Of a DNA stretch of 64,000 bases, positions 1-7,129 are shown one piece after another (the stretch's first letter is position 1; the number at the start of each line of letters is the position of its first letter). Under the pieces are notes generated by a model, which worked only from the letters and a program-made list of their open reading frames with translations, was not told the origin of the DNA and made no database searches. Source of the stretch: Marinobacterium nitratireducens (GTDB lineage: Bacteria > Pseudomonadota > Gammaproteobacteria > Pseudomonadales > Balneatricaceae); contig NZ_BMLT01000009.1 of the NCBI RefSeq assembly GCF_014645375.1, positions 1 to 64,000 of the forward strand, read 5' to 3'. Both the position numbers and the translations under genes were made by a program.

Positions 1-83
1 CGCTGTTCTACAAGGAGAACACGCGGATGCTGTTCGGCGATGCCAAGGAAAGCGTCGATGCGCTGCTGAAAGCCATCGCCTAG
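1..83 (+). CDS. pntB: NAD(P) transhydrogenase subunit beta, C-terminal end (partial)
   Basis: Only the last 26 codons are present, in the frame that starts at base 3 and stops at TAG 81-83. The peptide contains NTRMLFGDAKESVDALLKA, which matches the known C-terminus of PntB, including its MLFGDAK signature. PntB is the beta subunit of the inner-membrane proton-translocating transhydrogenase, which exchanges hydride between NADH and NADP+; this tail belongs to the NADP(H)-binding domain. The gene is cut by the window edge, and a strong terminator follows 35 bp later, so it is probably the last gene of a pnt operon. Confidence 0.8.
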   Translation, partial: LFYKENTRMLFGDAKESVDALLKAIA

Positions 84-117
84 CGCGTCAAAACAACCAT
101 TCGCGATCGAAGCAATT

Positions 118-148
118 GCCAGCCGGCCAAAACCGGCTGGCATTTTTT
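118..148 (+). terminator. Rho-independent terminator after pntB
   Basis: A perfect 9-bp stem GCCAGCCGG / CCGGCTGGC (118-126 with 133-141) with loop CCAAAA is followed by A and six T (143-148). It sits 35 bp after the pntB stop codon. Confidence 0.9.
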
Positions 149-188
149 GATTCTTTGCAGATTGGCATGAAACAGGGCACGAAATCGT

Positions 189-399
189 AGGATGGGTGGA
201 GCCGCAATGGCACCGGCTGTCGGTTTGTATCCCTGGCTACGCGGCGTAACCCATCGGTAAGATCGGTATCGAACAGGCTGAGCCGGTATCCCGGCGGACA
301 GGGGGCATTGGCAAAACAGGTGCCGCACCTGTGATGGGTTACGCCGACCCGGGCTTGCTACTAAACGGCAACCGTGCGGACGGCGGCTGCACCCATCCT
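189..399. repeat. Palindromic intergenic repeat element of about 210 bp
   Basis: The outer ends are near-perfect inverted repeats: AGGATGGGTGGAGCCG at 189-204 and CGGCTGCACCCATCCT at 384-399 (15 of 16 pairs). A second, nested pair is perfect: GGCGTAACCCATC at 243-255 and GATGGGTTACGCC at 333-345. No credible reading frame crosses the element. The design is that of a non-coding palindromic repeat or MITE-like element. No other gene is visible between 84 and 500. Confidence 0.6.
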
Positions 400-500
400 T
401 TCTGGTTAAAGCGCGAAGAAACTTTTGCGCCCGGCGCCGATGTCTTTTTTTTACAGCGGTGCTGTTACCACAGCCGAGGTGGCATAGGTAGGGGGGGGGA

Positions 501-527
501 ATAAACGCGCGCCGGCCTGAGGCCGGC
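501..527 (-). terminator. Probable terminator of the amine oxidase/cytochrome operon
   Basis: On the minus strand, GCCGGCC-TCA-GGCCGGC (511-527) is followed by GCGCGTTTATT, about 25 bp past the cytochrome stop codon. The U-tract is short, so strength is uncertain. A run of nine G (491-499) lies just beyond. Confidence 0.5.
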
Positions 528-551
528 GGCGATTGACGGGGACGGCAACCG

Positions 552-1226
552 CTACGGGGTGTCGTTCGTCACCGGCGTCAGGCCCGCCAGGTAGCGTGCC
601 GTCGCCGCGATATCGGTGTCGGACAGTGTGCCGGCGATGCCATTCATGGCCCGGTTTGCATCCTGGCGTTGGCCGCTTTTGAACGCCTTCAGCTGATCGA
701 CGAGGTAGAGCTCTCCCTGGCCCGCGAGGCGGGGGGCGATCGGTCCTCCCATCAGGTGGTCGCCATGGCAGGAGGTGCAGGCGTTGGCGGCGACGGTCGC
801 CTGGCCGCGCTGCTCGAGCGCGCTGTCCTTGGCGGCAGCCTCGTTTCGCGCCGGGCTCTGGCGTGAGAAATAGTCCGCCAGTTGTGCGATCCGCCCGTCG
901 TCGAGGGACGCGGCGAGCGGGCCCATCTGCGGATCGTGCCGGCGCCCCTCGGCAAAGGCCTGCAGTTGGTTTTCGATATAGGTCGCGGGCAGGCCGGCCA
1001 GGGAAGCATACTGCGCGTTGCCGGACTGGCCGTTGACGCCGTGGCACTGGAAGCAGGAGTCCTGGAGCTGGGGCCAGGCGCCGACATTTGTCTCGTAATC
1101 GGCATAATAGGCGTCAAGGGCGCCCATGAAGCGGTAACCCGAAACGATTTCCGGTCCCAGCACCGTACCCGCCACCACCAGGGTCGTGCCTGCGACTGCC
1201 GCACCGATCTTGACTGCGCGTTTCAT
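552..1226 (-). CDS. Periplasmic diheme c-type cytochrome (c4-like)
   Basis: A 224-residue protein with an N-terminal hydrophobic export segment (about residues 5-24) and two heme-binding sites, CFQCH (58-62) and CTSCH (150-154). Possible axial methionines lie after each site, in PQMGPLA (Met101) and RAMNGIA. This two-domain layout is that of cytochrome c4. The ATG at 1226 overlaps the TGA of the upstream amine oxidase gene (TGATG), so the two are translationally coupled. The coupling suggests this cytochrome takes electrons from that flavoenzyme in the periplasm. A longer reading with an upstream start would run into the oxidase gene and lack a signal, so it was not chosen. Confidence 0.85.
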   Translation of the reverse strand: MKRAVKIGAAVAGTTLVVAGTVLGPEIVSGYRFMGALDAYYADYETNVGAWPQLQDSCFQCHGVNGQSGNAQYASLAGLPATYIENQLQAFAEGRRHDPQMGPLAASLDDGRIAQLADYFSRQSPARNEAAAKDSALEQRGQATVAANACTSCHGDHLMGGPIAPRLAGQGELYLVDQLKAFKSGQRQDANRAMNGIAGTLSDTDIAATARYLAGLTPVTNDTP

Positions 1227-2713
1227 CAGGCGTTCCTCCGATCTTTGACCAGCGCCTGGAGCGCCTCGAGTGCCGCCCGGTGGCCGGCCCGAACCGCGCC
1301 GTCCATCGAGCTTGCCCAGATTTCGGCCGTTTCGGTGCCGGACCAGATCAGCCGGCCGACCGCCGGTTTCAGGTAACGGCCCCACCGGGTCAGGAAGCCG
1401 GGCGGTATGGACCCGACACAGGTCAGGGTCCAGGGGTCGACCTTACCCCAGTCGTGATCATGGAACTGTTTTGGGTGCAGGGCGTCGTCGCCAAGGGCCT
1501 GCGCGTAGATCGATGACAGCCTGGTTTGCGCCTGTCGGGCGTCCCGGGGCAGCTGGCCGGCCCTGACGAAGGCGGCGAGGACGCCGACACTGCCGTCCGG
1601 GGGCGAGTTGTCGTAGGAAAGGATCAATGGACCGTCGGCCTGGGTGATCTGGCCGTTCAGCCCCAGGTCGCGCCAGAATGGCCGCTCGTAGACGTGCACG
1701 GTCTTGCGCATCGGCGCGTGGGACGGCCAGAGCTGCTGCAGCTGCGCACGTCCTTCGGGCAGCGGCGGATCGAAGCGGATCTGGTTGCACAGGGCCGGGT
1801 GCAGCGCGGCGATGACCCGGCGGGCGCGAATGACGCCCTGATCCGTGTGCAGTTCGACGATGTCGCGATCCCAGCCGACGATTCGACGCACCGGGCAGGA
1901 CAGTTTGAGCCTGTCGCCGAGGGGCTCCGCCATTCTGGTACTCAGAACCTGAGAGCCGCCGACGAAACGGGTTTCCTGGGCGCCGCCCTCGAACCCCTCG
2001 AGCTTGCGCATGCTGCTGTCGGCCGAGTTGACGATCGAGAGGTAGTGCAGCAGCGACAGGTTCGAGGGCGGGGTGCCGGTGGTCAGCCCGATGGAGGTGT
2101 CGAAGGTGAACCTGCTCTCGTTGTCGATACTCTGGTCCGCCAGCCATTCGCCGACCGACAGCGTGTCGAGGCTGGCCGCATCCGCTGCCTCCCAGGGCGC
2201 CCGGCTGGGGACCCCTCGCGCCAGCTCGTTCAGTTTGACGGCGACCGGGTCCTCGGGATCGGTGCTGCCGGGCAGGGCTTCTTCGAACCGGGCGTTCCCC
2301 GCCAGGTAGACACTTTTGCCCTGGAAGTACGTCGGGAAGGTGTCGATGTCCAGCTCGCGCGCCAGGTCCGAGATGGCTGTCTGACCCGGCCCGATCCACT
2401 GACCGCCGGCCTCGGAAACGACGCCGTTACCCAGGTCGTGGTTATAGGTACGGCCACCGACACGGTCCCGCGCCTCGAGTACGACGAAAGACTCGCAGCC
2501 TGCGCGCTGCAGGTCGCGGGCCGAGGTCAGGCCCGCCAGTCCTGCCCCGATAATCGCCACATCCAGAACGTCTGCCTGATCCGGTTGCGGCTCGGCAGGC
2601 CGTGCCTGCCCGTTCAGGCTGAACCCGCCGGCCACGGCGCCGCCTCCGATTGCCTGCAGCAGCAGACGCCTCTGCCGTGCCTGCTGCGAGAGTTTAGCGT
2701 TCTCTGAAGCCAT
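1226..2713 (-). CDS. Tat-exported flavin-dependent amine oxidase/dehydrogenase
   Basis: 495 residues. The N-terminus has a twin-arginine motif (QRRLLLQ, Arg15-Arg16) followed by a glycine/alanine-rich hydrophobic stretch, as in Tat signal peptides. The FAD-binding Rossmann motif GAGLAG (56-61) is followed by LEARDRVGGRTY and GGQWIGPGQ, typical of the monoamine oxidase/nicotine oxidoreductase family; the C-terminal FAD motif includes WSGTETAEIW. Start at ATG 2713 chosen because GGGAGCG precedes it and the Tat signal begins there; an upstream in-frame ATG at 2773 would add 20 residues before the signal. The next gene encodes a cytochrome c, so this may be a dehydrogenase passing electrons to it, as NicA2 does to CycN in Pseudomonas. 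The amine substrate is unknown. Confidence 0.85.
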   Translation of the reverse strand: MASENAKLSQQARQRRLLLQAIGGGAVAGGFSLNGQARPAEPQPDQADVLDVAIIGAGLAGLTSARDLQRAGCESFVVLEARDRVGGRTYNHDLGNGVVSEAGGQWIGPGQTAISDLARELDIDTFPTYFQGKSVYLAGNARFEEALPGSTDPEDPVAVKLNELARGVPSRAPWEAADAASLDTLSVGEWLADQSIDNESRFTFDTSIGLTTGTPPSNLSLLHYLSIVNSADSSMRKLEGFEGGAQETRFVGGSQVLSTRMAEPLGDRLKLSCPVRRIVGWDRDIVELHTDQGVIRARRVIAALHPALCNQIRFDPPLPEGRAQLQQLWPSHAPMRKTVHVYERPFWRDLGLNGQITQADGPLILSYDNSPPDGSVGVLAAFVRAGQLPRDARQAQTRLSSIYAQALGDDALHPKQFHDHDWGKVDPWTLTCVGSIPPGFLTRWGRYLKPAVGRLIWSGTETAEIWASSMDGAVRAGHRAALEALQALVKDRRNA

Positions 2714-2750
2714 CTTCGCTCCCGTAAAGTTCGTCTTATTATTTAAAATT

Positions 2751-2766
2751 ACAAATGTTATGTAAA
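2751..2766 (-). promoter_or_regulatory. Putative TetR operator upstream of the amine oxidase
   Basis: On the minus strand this reads TTTACATAACATTTGT. It matches 15 of 16 positions of the box at 4461-4476 before the acyl-CoA dehydrogenase gene. It lies 38 bp upstream of the oxidase start, in an AT-rich promoter-like stretch. Confidence 0.55.
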
Positions 2767-2916
2767 TATACATGATGGCTGTCAGGGCGCAAGGGAAAAA
2801 TCCGAAGCGCCGACGGGAGCGGAATCAGATGTACGACGCCCGACCGCACGGGCAGGGCGCTTGTAGCTGGGAGGGCATTGAAAAGGTTCGCCGCAGATTA
2901 GCAGGACAGCGAGGAC

Positions 2917-2939
2917 AAAAAGCCGGGGAAAGCCCCGGC
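2917..2939 (-). terminator. Rho-independent terminator of the TetR gene
   Basis: On the minus strand GCCGGGG-CTTT-CCCCGGC (2922-2939) is followed by five T (2921-2917), 40 bp past the tetR stop codon. Confidence 0.85.
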
Positions 2940-2980
2940 GTGTAGAGAGGCCCGAGCGAGCGCGGTTTCCCGCGGGCGGC

Positions 2981-3643
2981 TCAGTCGCCGGAAGCGGGGT
3001 ACGGGCTGATCATGGTGATGGCGGCGTCGAGCAGGGTCTGGACGCGGTGCGGCTCGAACCGTTCGGGTTCGAGCGGGAACATCATCATCCAGCCGTCGCT
3101 GATCGCGCTGATCTGGTCGGCGAGCAGGTCGGCGGGAATGTCCCGGCGGATTCTGCCCTGGCTTTGCCCGCTCTCCAGGATCGAGGTGAATATCTGCCGG
3201 AAACCGGCGTAACGTTGCTGCAGGATGTTCGCGAACGCGGGTTCGTGACGGGCGTGGGCGAGCAACTGAAACAGAACCAACCAGGCGTCATCTTCAGTTC
3301 GCGTCCATTCGAGCCACTGCTCGAGGATGGCCTTGAGATCGGCATGTTCGCGTCCTGCCTCGAGCAGGGCATGGAATTCATCGAACAGGTTTTCGGCGAC
3401 GGCGGTGATCATGGCTTCCTTGTTGGCGAAATAGTAGGTCACCGCGCCCGTTGTGTAGCCCGCCTGCTTCGCGACCTTGCGCAGCGACGCTCCCGCGTAG
3501 CCCTCCTTCGCAATGACCGCGATAGCGGCTTTCAGCAGCACCGCCTGCTTGGCCTTGTGATCGCCTACGGGGCGTCCTCTGCGGGCCGTCGATTTGGTTT
3601 TGCCGTTTGTGTCCCTGGTGGGCTCGGAGTGTGCATCTTGCAT
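2981..3643 (-). CDS. TetR/AcrR family transcriptional regulator
   Basis: 220 residues. A basic N-terminal tail (RRGRP) precedes a TetR-type helix-turn-helix at about residues 36-78, with ASLRKVAKQAGYTTGAVTYY and FANKEAM. The C-terminal two-thirds is the all-helical ligand-binding and dimerisation domain, typical in length. It lies between the amine oxidase pair and the acyl-CoA dehydrogenase cluster and has its own terminator. A copy of the box found before both neighbours lies 38-52 bp upstream of its start (3681-3695), so it probably represses itself and both operons. The ribosome site before ATG 3643 is weak, so the start is not certain. The inducing ligand cannot be read from sequence. 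Confidence 0.9.
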   Translation of the reverse strand: MQDAHSEPTRDTNGKTKSTARRGRPVGDHKAKQAVLLKAAIAVIAKEGYAGASLRKVAKQAGYTTGAVTYYFANKEAMITAVAENLFDEFHALLEAGREHADLKAILEQWLEWTRTEDDAWLVLFQLLAHARHEPAFANILQQRYAGFRQIFTSILESGQSQGRIRRDIPADLLADQISAISDGWMMMFPLEPERFEPHRVQTLLDAAITMISPYPASGD

Positions 3644-3680
3644 GGACTAATCGTGACGTCATCAGCTTGAAAGCGAAATA

Positions 3681-3695
3681 ACATAACAGATGATT
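3681..3695 (+). promoter_or_regulatory. Putative autoregulatory TetR operator
   Basis: ACATAACAGATGATT matches 12 of 15 positions of ACATAACATATGTTC at 4464-4478. It lies in the short region upstream of the tetR start codon. Confidence 0.45.
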
Positions 3696-3806
3696 GGCAA
3701 ATAAAACAGCGGGTCGTATCGCATGCCAGGCCAGTCCGGCTCGCTGAGGTGTTGCCGCCGGGAGTTGATGGATTCCCGGCGGCGTTCAGGAACCGGCCGG
3801 GCGCCT

Positions 3807-4103
3807 TTAGTCGTCTGCGCGGAAAATCACGGGTGCAATGTTGGTGAAGTTCGCCACATCCGCGATCACCTCGGCTGTCCTGGGGGAGGCGAGCGCCTCA
3901 TCGATATTCGATTGGCTCGAGAAGCGAAGTATCGCCATGTTGTGCAGTGGTTGGGGGCCGGGGGCCGGTGACAGGTTTTCAGCCGACTCGAGGCCGAATT
4001 CGGACCAGGCGGAAAGCGCCAGTTGCAGGTGTTTCGAGAGGTAGTAGTCCCAGTCGAAGGTCCCGCCCTCGGTAGTGGGGTAGCTCACGATAAGAGTCGC
4101 CAT
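3807..4103 (-). CDS. EthD-family small dimeric alpha/beta-barrel protein
   Basis: 98 residues. The pattern FDWDYYLSKHLQLA near residues 16-29, the C-terminal IAPVIFRADD strand and the length fit the EthD family (ferredoxin-like fold). EthD-type proteins occur beside catabolic oxidoreductases, where they may assist catalysis or remove reactive intermediates; the role here is unknown. The start has a good AGAGGA site. The gene is divergent from the acyl-CoA dehydrogenase gene and shares its 437-bp promoter region, which holds two putative TetR boxes, so it is probably in the same regulon. Confidence 0.75.
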   Translation of the reverse strand: MATLIVSYPTTEGGTFDWDYYLSKHLQLALSAWSEFGLESAENLSPAPGPQPLHNMAILRFSSQSNIDEALASPRTAEVIADVANFTNIAPVIFRADD

Positions 4104-4540
4104 CGTTAATTCATTCCTCTTGGTTGATGGGCTGAAGTGCGCCTCGCAAGGGTGAGGGCTCCGAGACGCATGGTTTCCGTTGTCGTGTCGGTGGCTTCAT
4201 CCGGCCGAGGGCATGACTCATACCCTCATGTCGGGCGGCGGCGCTAACTCCAGCGCCAGGTCGATCGGGCCCGTTTACCTGCCAGTCCACAGATCCTTTC
4301 CTGATTTAGCGGAGCGCTCCGGTGTCGGTCCCTGCCGGTTCAGAGATGCCTGAAGCAAATGCGCGACCAGTCGGACCCCGCCACCAGTTGATTCGCAGGC
4401 TAGCAGTGCAGATAAAATAAAACAACAGATGTTATTGAAAATAACTTTCGTCTGTGGTTATTTACATAACATATGTTCTGTTTAAATGATCGGCGTTGCC
4501 TGACGCCGTGAACAACAAAAAAGCAAAGAGGTGCTTACGC
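4104..4540. promoter_or_regulatory. Divergent promoter region with two TetR-type boxes
   Basis: No gene is seen here. The right half becomes AT-rich. Box A at 4423-4440 reads TTTCAATAACATCTGTTG on the minus strand; box B at 4461-4480 reads TTTACATAACATATGTTCTG on the plus strand. Both contain ATAACAT(A/C)TGTT and resemble boxes at 2751-2766 and 3681-3695. Box B lies 60-80 bp before the acyl-CoA dehydrogenase start. Confidence 0.6.
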
Positions 4541-5824
4541 ATGATTCCCCTGAAGCCTACCCTTACCTTGCCGGCGGTTGGCCTGTCCGGATTCGAGACC
4601 CCGTTGTCCGAGGAGGAAGCAGCAATCCAGGCCTCGGTACATCGTTTCGCCAAAGAGGTTATGCGGCCGCTCGGGTGCGAACTTGACCGGATGCGGGCGG
4701 AGGATGTGGTCGCGCCGGGCTCGCCGTTTTATAGCCTCTTCGAGGAGTTCCAGAAGCTCGGTCTCGACCCCTCACTGCTGGCCGAACTGCCCCCGGAGAT
4801 GGCCGTGCGTATCGAGTCGCTGATCGGCGAGGAGCTTGGCTGGGGCGACTCCGGCCTCGGGGTCTCGCTGGGCTGCGCCGGCTTTCCGCTGCAGATGGCG
4901 ATCGCGGCCGGCAATCAGGAGCTGGTGGAGCTGTGTCAGGGCCGTATCGGCTGCTGGATGGCGACCCAGCCGGATCGGGGCAGCGACAACCAGTTGCTGG
5001 ATGTTGCGCGGGACTGGCCCGCGGGCGTGCCGGCCAATACCGGCAACCTCACCGCCAAGGTGGTTGGCGACGAGATCATCATCAACGGCCAGAGCTCGGC
5101 CTGGGTATCCAATGGCGCGGTGGCGCAGGTCGCCTTCGGCCTGATGTGCGCTGATTACGGTGACGGCTTCTACGATCGCGACGGCCTGCCCCACGGCATC
5201 GCGGTCATCGTCCCGCTGGAACTGGCGGGTGTCTCCAAGGGCAAGCCGCTGGAGAAGATCGGCCAGCGCGCGCTGCCGCAGGGCGAGATCTACTTCGACA
5301 ACGTGCGGGTTCCGCGGCGTTTCGCCATCGCCGAGCAGGAGGGCTATTACGGCGCCATGAGCTCCTCCTGGTCCCATGCCGGCACCCATATGGGCCAGGT
5401 GTTTACCGGTGTCGCGCGGGCGGCCTTCGAGCTGGCGCTGCAGTACTGCCATGAACGCCGCCAGGGCGGCCGGCTGCTGATCGACCACCAGATGACGCGG
5501 CTGCGCCTCGGCGAGATGATGCGCCGCGTCGAGACCGCCCGCGCGGTGGCCCGCCGCTCGCTCGGCTTCGCGCGGTTGTCGCCGCAGACGCACCCCTACG
5601 CCACCGCCTCCGCCAAGGTCACGGTGACCGAAGAGGCGAAGTTGGTGGTCGACGAGGCGTTCCGCCTGTTCGGCGGCAACGGCACCACGCTGGAGTACCC
5701 GATCGAGAAGCTGGCGCGCGATACCCAGGCGGCGCTGATCGAGGACGGGGAGAACCGCGTCCTGACCATGCGGCTCGGCCTGCTGGCGCAGCAACTCTAC
5801 GCCGAAGGCTGGTCGCAGTACTGA
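4541..5824 (+). CDS. Acyl-CoA dehydrogenase family protein
   Basis: 427 residues with the three-domain acyl-CoA dehydrogenase layout: an N-terminal helical domain, a middle beta-domain with QPDRGSDNQ and WVSNGAVAQVAF, and a C-terminal helical domain ending FRLFGGNGTTLEYPIEKLA then IEDGEN, where the catalytic base glutamate usually lies. The enzyme should oxidise an acyl-CoA with FAD and pass electrons to ETF. Start ATG 4541 chosen because AGAGG lies 9 bp upstream; an in-frame ATG at 4496 would add 15 non-conserved residues. It is first in a plus-strand set leading to the reductase and the DUF1302/DUF1329/Ycf48/RND genes. Substrate unknown. Confidence 0.85.
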   Translation: MIPLKPTLTLPAVGLSGFETPLSEEEAAIQASVHRFAKEVMRPLGCELDRMRAEDVVAPGSPFYSLFEEFQKLGLDPSLLAELPPEMAVRIESLIGEELGWGDSGLGVSLGCAGFPLQMAIAAGNQELVELCQGRIGCWMATQPDRGSDNQLLDVARDWPAGVPANTGNLTAKVVGDEIIINGQSSAWVSNGAVAQVAFGLMCADYGDGFYDRDGLPHGIAVIVPLELAGVSKGKPLEKIGQRALPQGEIYFDNVRVPRRFAIAEQEGYYGAMSSSWSHAGTHMGQVFTGVARAAFELALQYCHERRQGGRLLIDHQMTRLRLGEMMRRVETARAVARRSLGFARLSPQTHPYATASAKVTVTEEAKLVVDEAFRLFGGNGTTLEYPIEKLARDTQAALIEDGENRVLTMRLGLLAQQLYAEGWSQY

Positions 5825-5869
5825 TCACGGCACTCACTCCATTCATCAATAAAAAGCGAGGAACACCCG

Positions 5870-7003
5870 ATGGCTAAATATCCAGTTGTTGTTTACGGCG
5901 CCAGTGGCTACACCGGCATGCTGATCATGGACTGGCTGATCGACCAGCACATTCCGTTTACCGCGGTCGCCCGCAACGCCGGCCGCGCCCGGGAGATGAT
6001 GGCGCAGCGGGTGGTGGGGCTGGAGTCCGCCACCTACGAGATCGTCGAGTGCGCGCACGAGGTCGAGGCCCTGGTCGAGGTGTTCAAAGGCGCGAAGGTG
6101 GTCTGCAACACCGTCGGCCCCTTCGTCAATTTCGGCCTGACCGCGGTGGAAGCGGCGCTGAAGGCGGGCTGCCACTACCTGGACCCGGCGGGGGAGCAGG
6201 CGCACATCAAGGCGCTGCGCGATGAATTCGGCGAACTCTATCGTCAGGCGGGGCTGCTGCTGTCGCCGTCGCTGGCCTACATGTACACCTACGCCGAAAT
6301 CGCGGCGGAACTGGCGCTGGAAACCCCGGGCGTCGATTCCCTGGAGACGGCGACCCTGACCCGTGGGCCGCGCGTCGGCGCCGCCGGCGTGACCGTCGGA
6401 TCGACCGCCACCATCTTCGAGGGCATGCGTCACCCGGGCGCCTACCTGTGGGAGAAGGAGCTGGTGTCCTACGCGCCGAATTCGAGCTTCAACGTCGTCT
6501 GTCCGGACCTGCTGGAGTCGGTGTTCTGTCTGCCCTGGGGCGGCACCTCGCTGCCGGTGTTCTTCGAGCGCGACGGTCGGGTGCGCAGCTGCATGTCCTG
6601 CGTCGGCTTCTACGACAACCCGGTGATGAAGATGGTCCATGGCCTGGGCGAGAAGTGGGAGACGGAGTACAAGCACCTGCCGAAGGAGCAGCAGGACGCG
6701 GTGATCCAGAACCTGGTGGACTCGACGACGCCGGCGATGCCGCCGCGCGAGCGCAGCACGCTGCAGCGCACGGTGGACTTCGCGATCGGCCGGGGTCAGC
6801 TGACGTCGGTGCGGGCGACGGTACACGGCATCACGCCGTACATCGCGACCGGTGCGCTGCACGCGGCGGCGGTGGCGAAGCTGCTGGACAACGACCTGAA
6901 CAAGGCGGGTTTCGCATCGTCGTCGCAGGCGTTCGGGCACCACTACATGCTGGGCTTCCTGGAGCAGCGCGGTCTGGCGCGCGCATCGGTGAAAGAGCTC
7001 TAA
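5870..7003 (+). CDS. Saccharopine dehydrogenase-like NAD(P)-binding protein
   Basis: 377 residues. The N-terminus VVVYGASGYTGMLI is a Rossmann nucleotide-binding motif of the saccharopine dehydrogenase/trans-acting enoyl reductase type. GAKVVCNTVGPF (about residues 78-89) and GCHYLDPAGEQ are typical family signatures. Family members reduce or oxidise carbon-nitrogen or enoyl groups, but the activity here cannot be deduced. AGCGAGGA before ATG 5870 is a good ribosome site. It follows the acyl-CoA dehydrogenase by 45 bp, so co-transcription is likely; both may act on one CoA-linked or lipid substrate handled by the envelope genes downstream. Confidence 0.75.
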   Translation: MAKYPVVVYGASGYTGMLIMDWLIDQHIPFTAVARNAGRAREMMAQRVVGLESATYEIVECAHEVEALVEVFKGAKVVCNTVGPFVNFGLTAVEAALKAGCHYLDPAGEQAHIKALRDEFGELYRQAGLLLSPSLAYMYTYAEIAAELALETPGVDSLETATLTRGPRVGAAGVTVGSTATIFEGMRHPGAYLWEKELVSYAPNSSFNVVCPDLLESVFCLPWGGTSLPVFFERDGRVRSCMSCVGFYDNPVMKMVHGLGEKWETEYKHLPKEQQDAVIQNLVDSTTPAMPPRERSTLQRTVDFAIGRGQLTSVRATVHGITPYIATGALHAAAVAKLLDNDLNKAGFASSSQAFGHHYMLGFLEQRGLARASVKEL

Positions 7004-7019
7004 GGAGGCCGCGTTGTAC

Positions 7020-7054
7020 GGGCTTGCCTGCCGGCAACAGACGCAGGCAGGCCC
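7020..7054 (+). other. Intercistronic hairpin
   Basis: GGGCTTGCCTGC (7020-7031) pairs with GCAGGCAGGCCC (7043-7054), 11 of 12 pairs, 16 bp past the reductase stop. No T-tract follows, so it looks more like an mRNA-stability or attenuation element than an intrinsic terminator. Confidence 0.5.
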
Positions 7055-7129
7055 GGCTGGAGAGAACTTGACAGGCAATAACGCCGATCCGGATTGCGGA
7101 TTGATAGAAAAATAAACGAGGCCTCAGTT

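Noticed and set aside
1526-2707. A long plus-strand frame (393 residues) opposite the amine oxidase gene
   Set aside because: Antisense shadow of a GC-rich gene; repetitive Arg/Gly/Ala composition, no family motif.
3653-3660. TGACGTCA palindrome just upstream of tetR
   Set aside because: Only 8 bp and found once; the repeated ATAACAT-type box is a better operator candidate.
5846-7078. A 410-residue minus-strand frame opposite the saccharopine-dehydrogenase-like gene
   Set aside because: Arg/His-rich shadow of high-GC third positions; the plus-strand gene has clear motifs.
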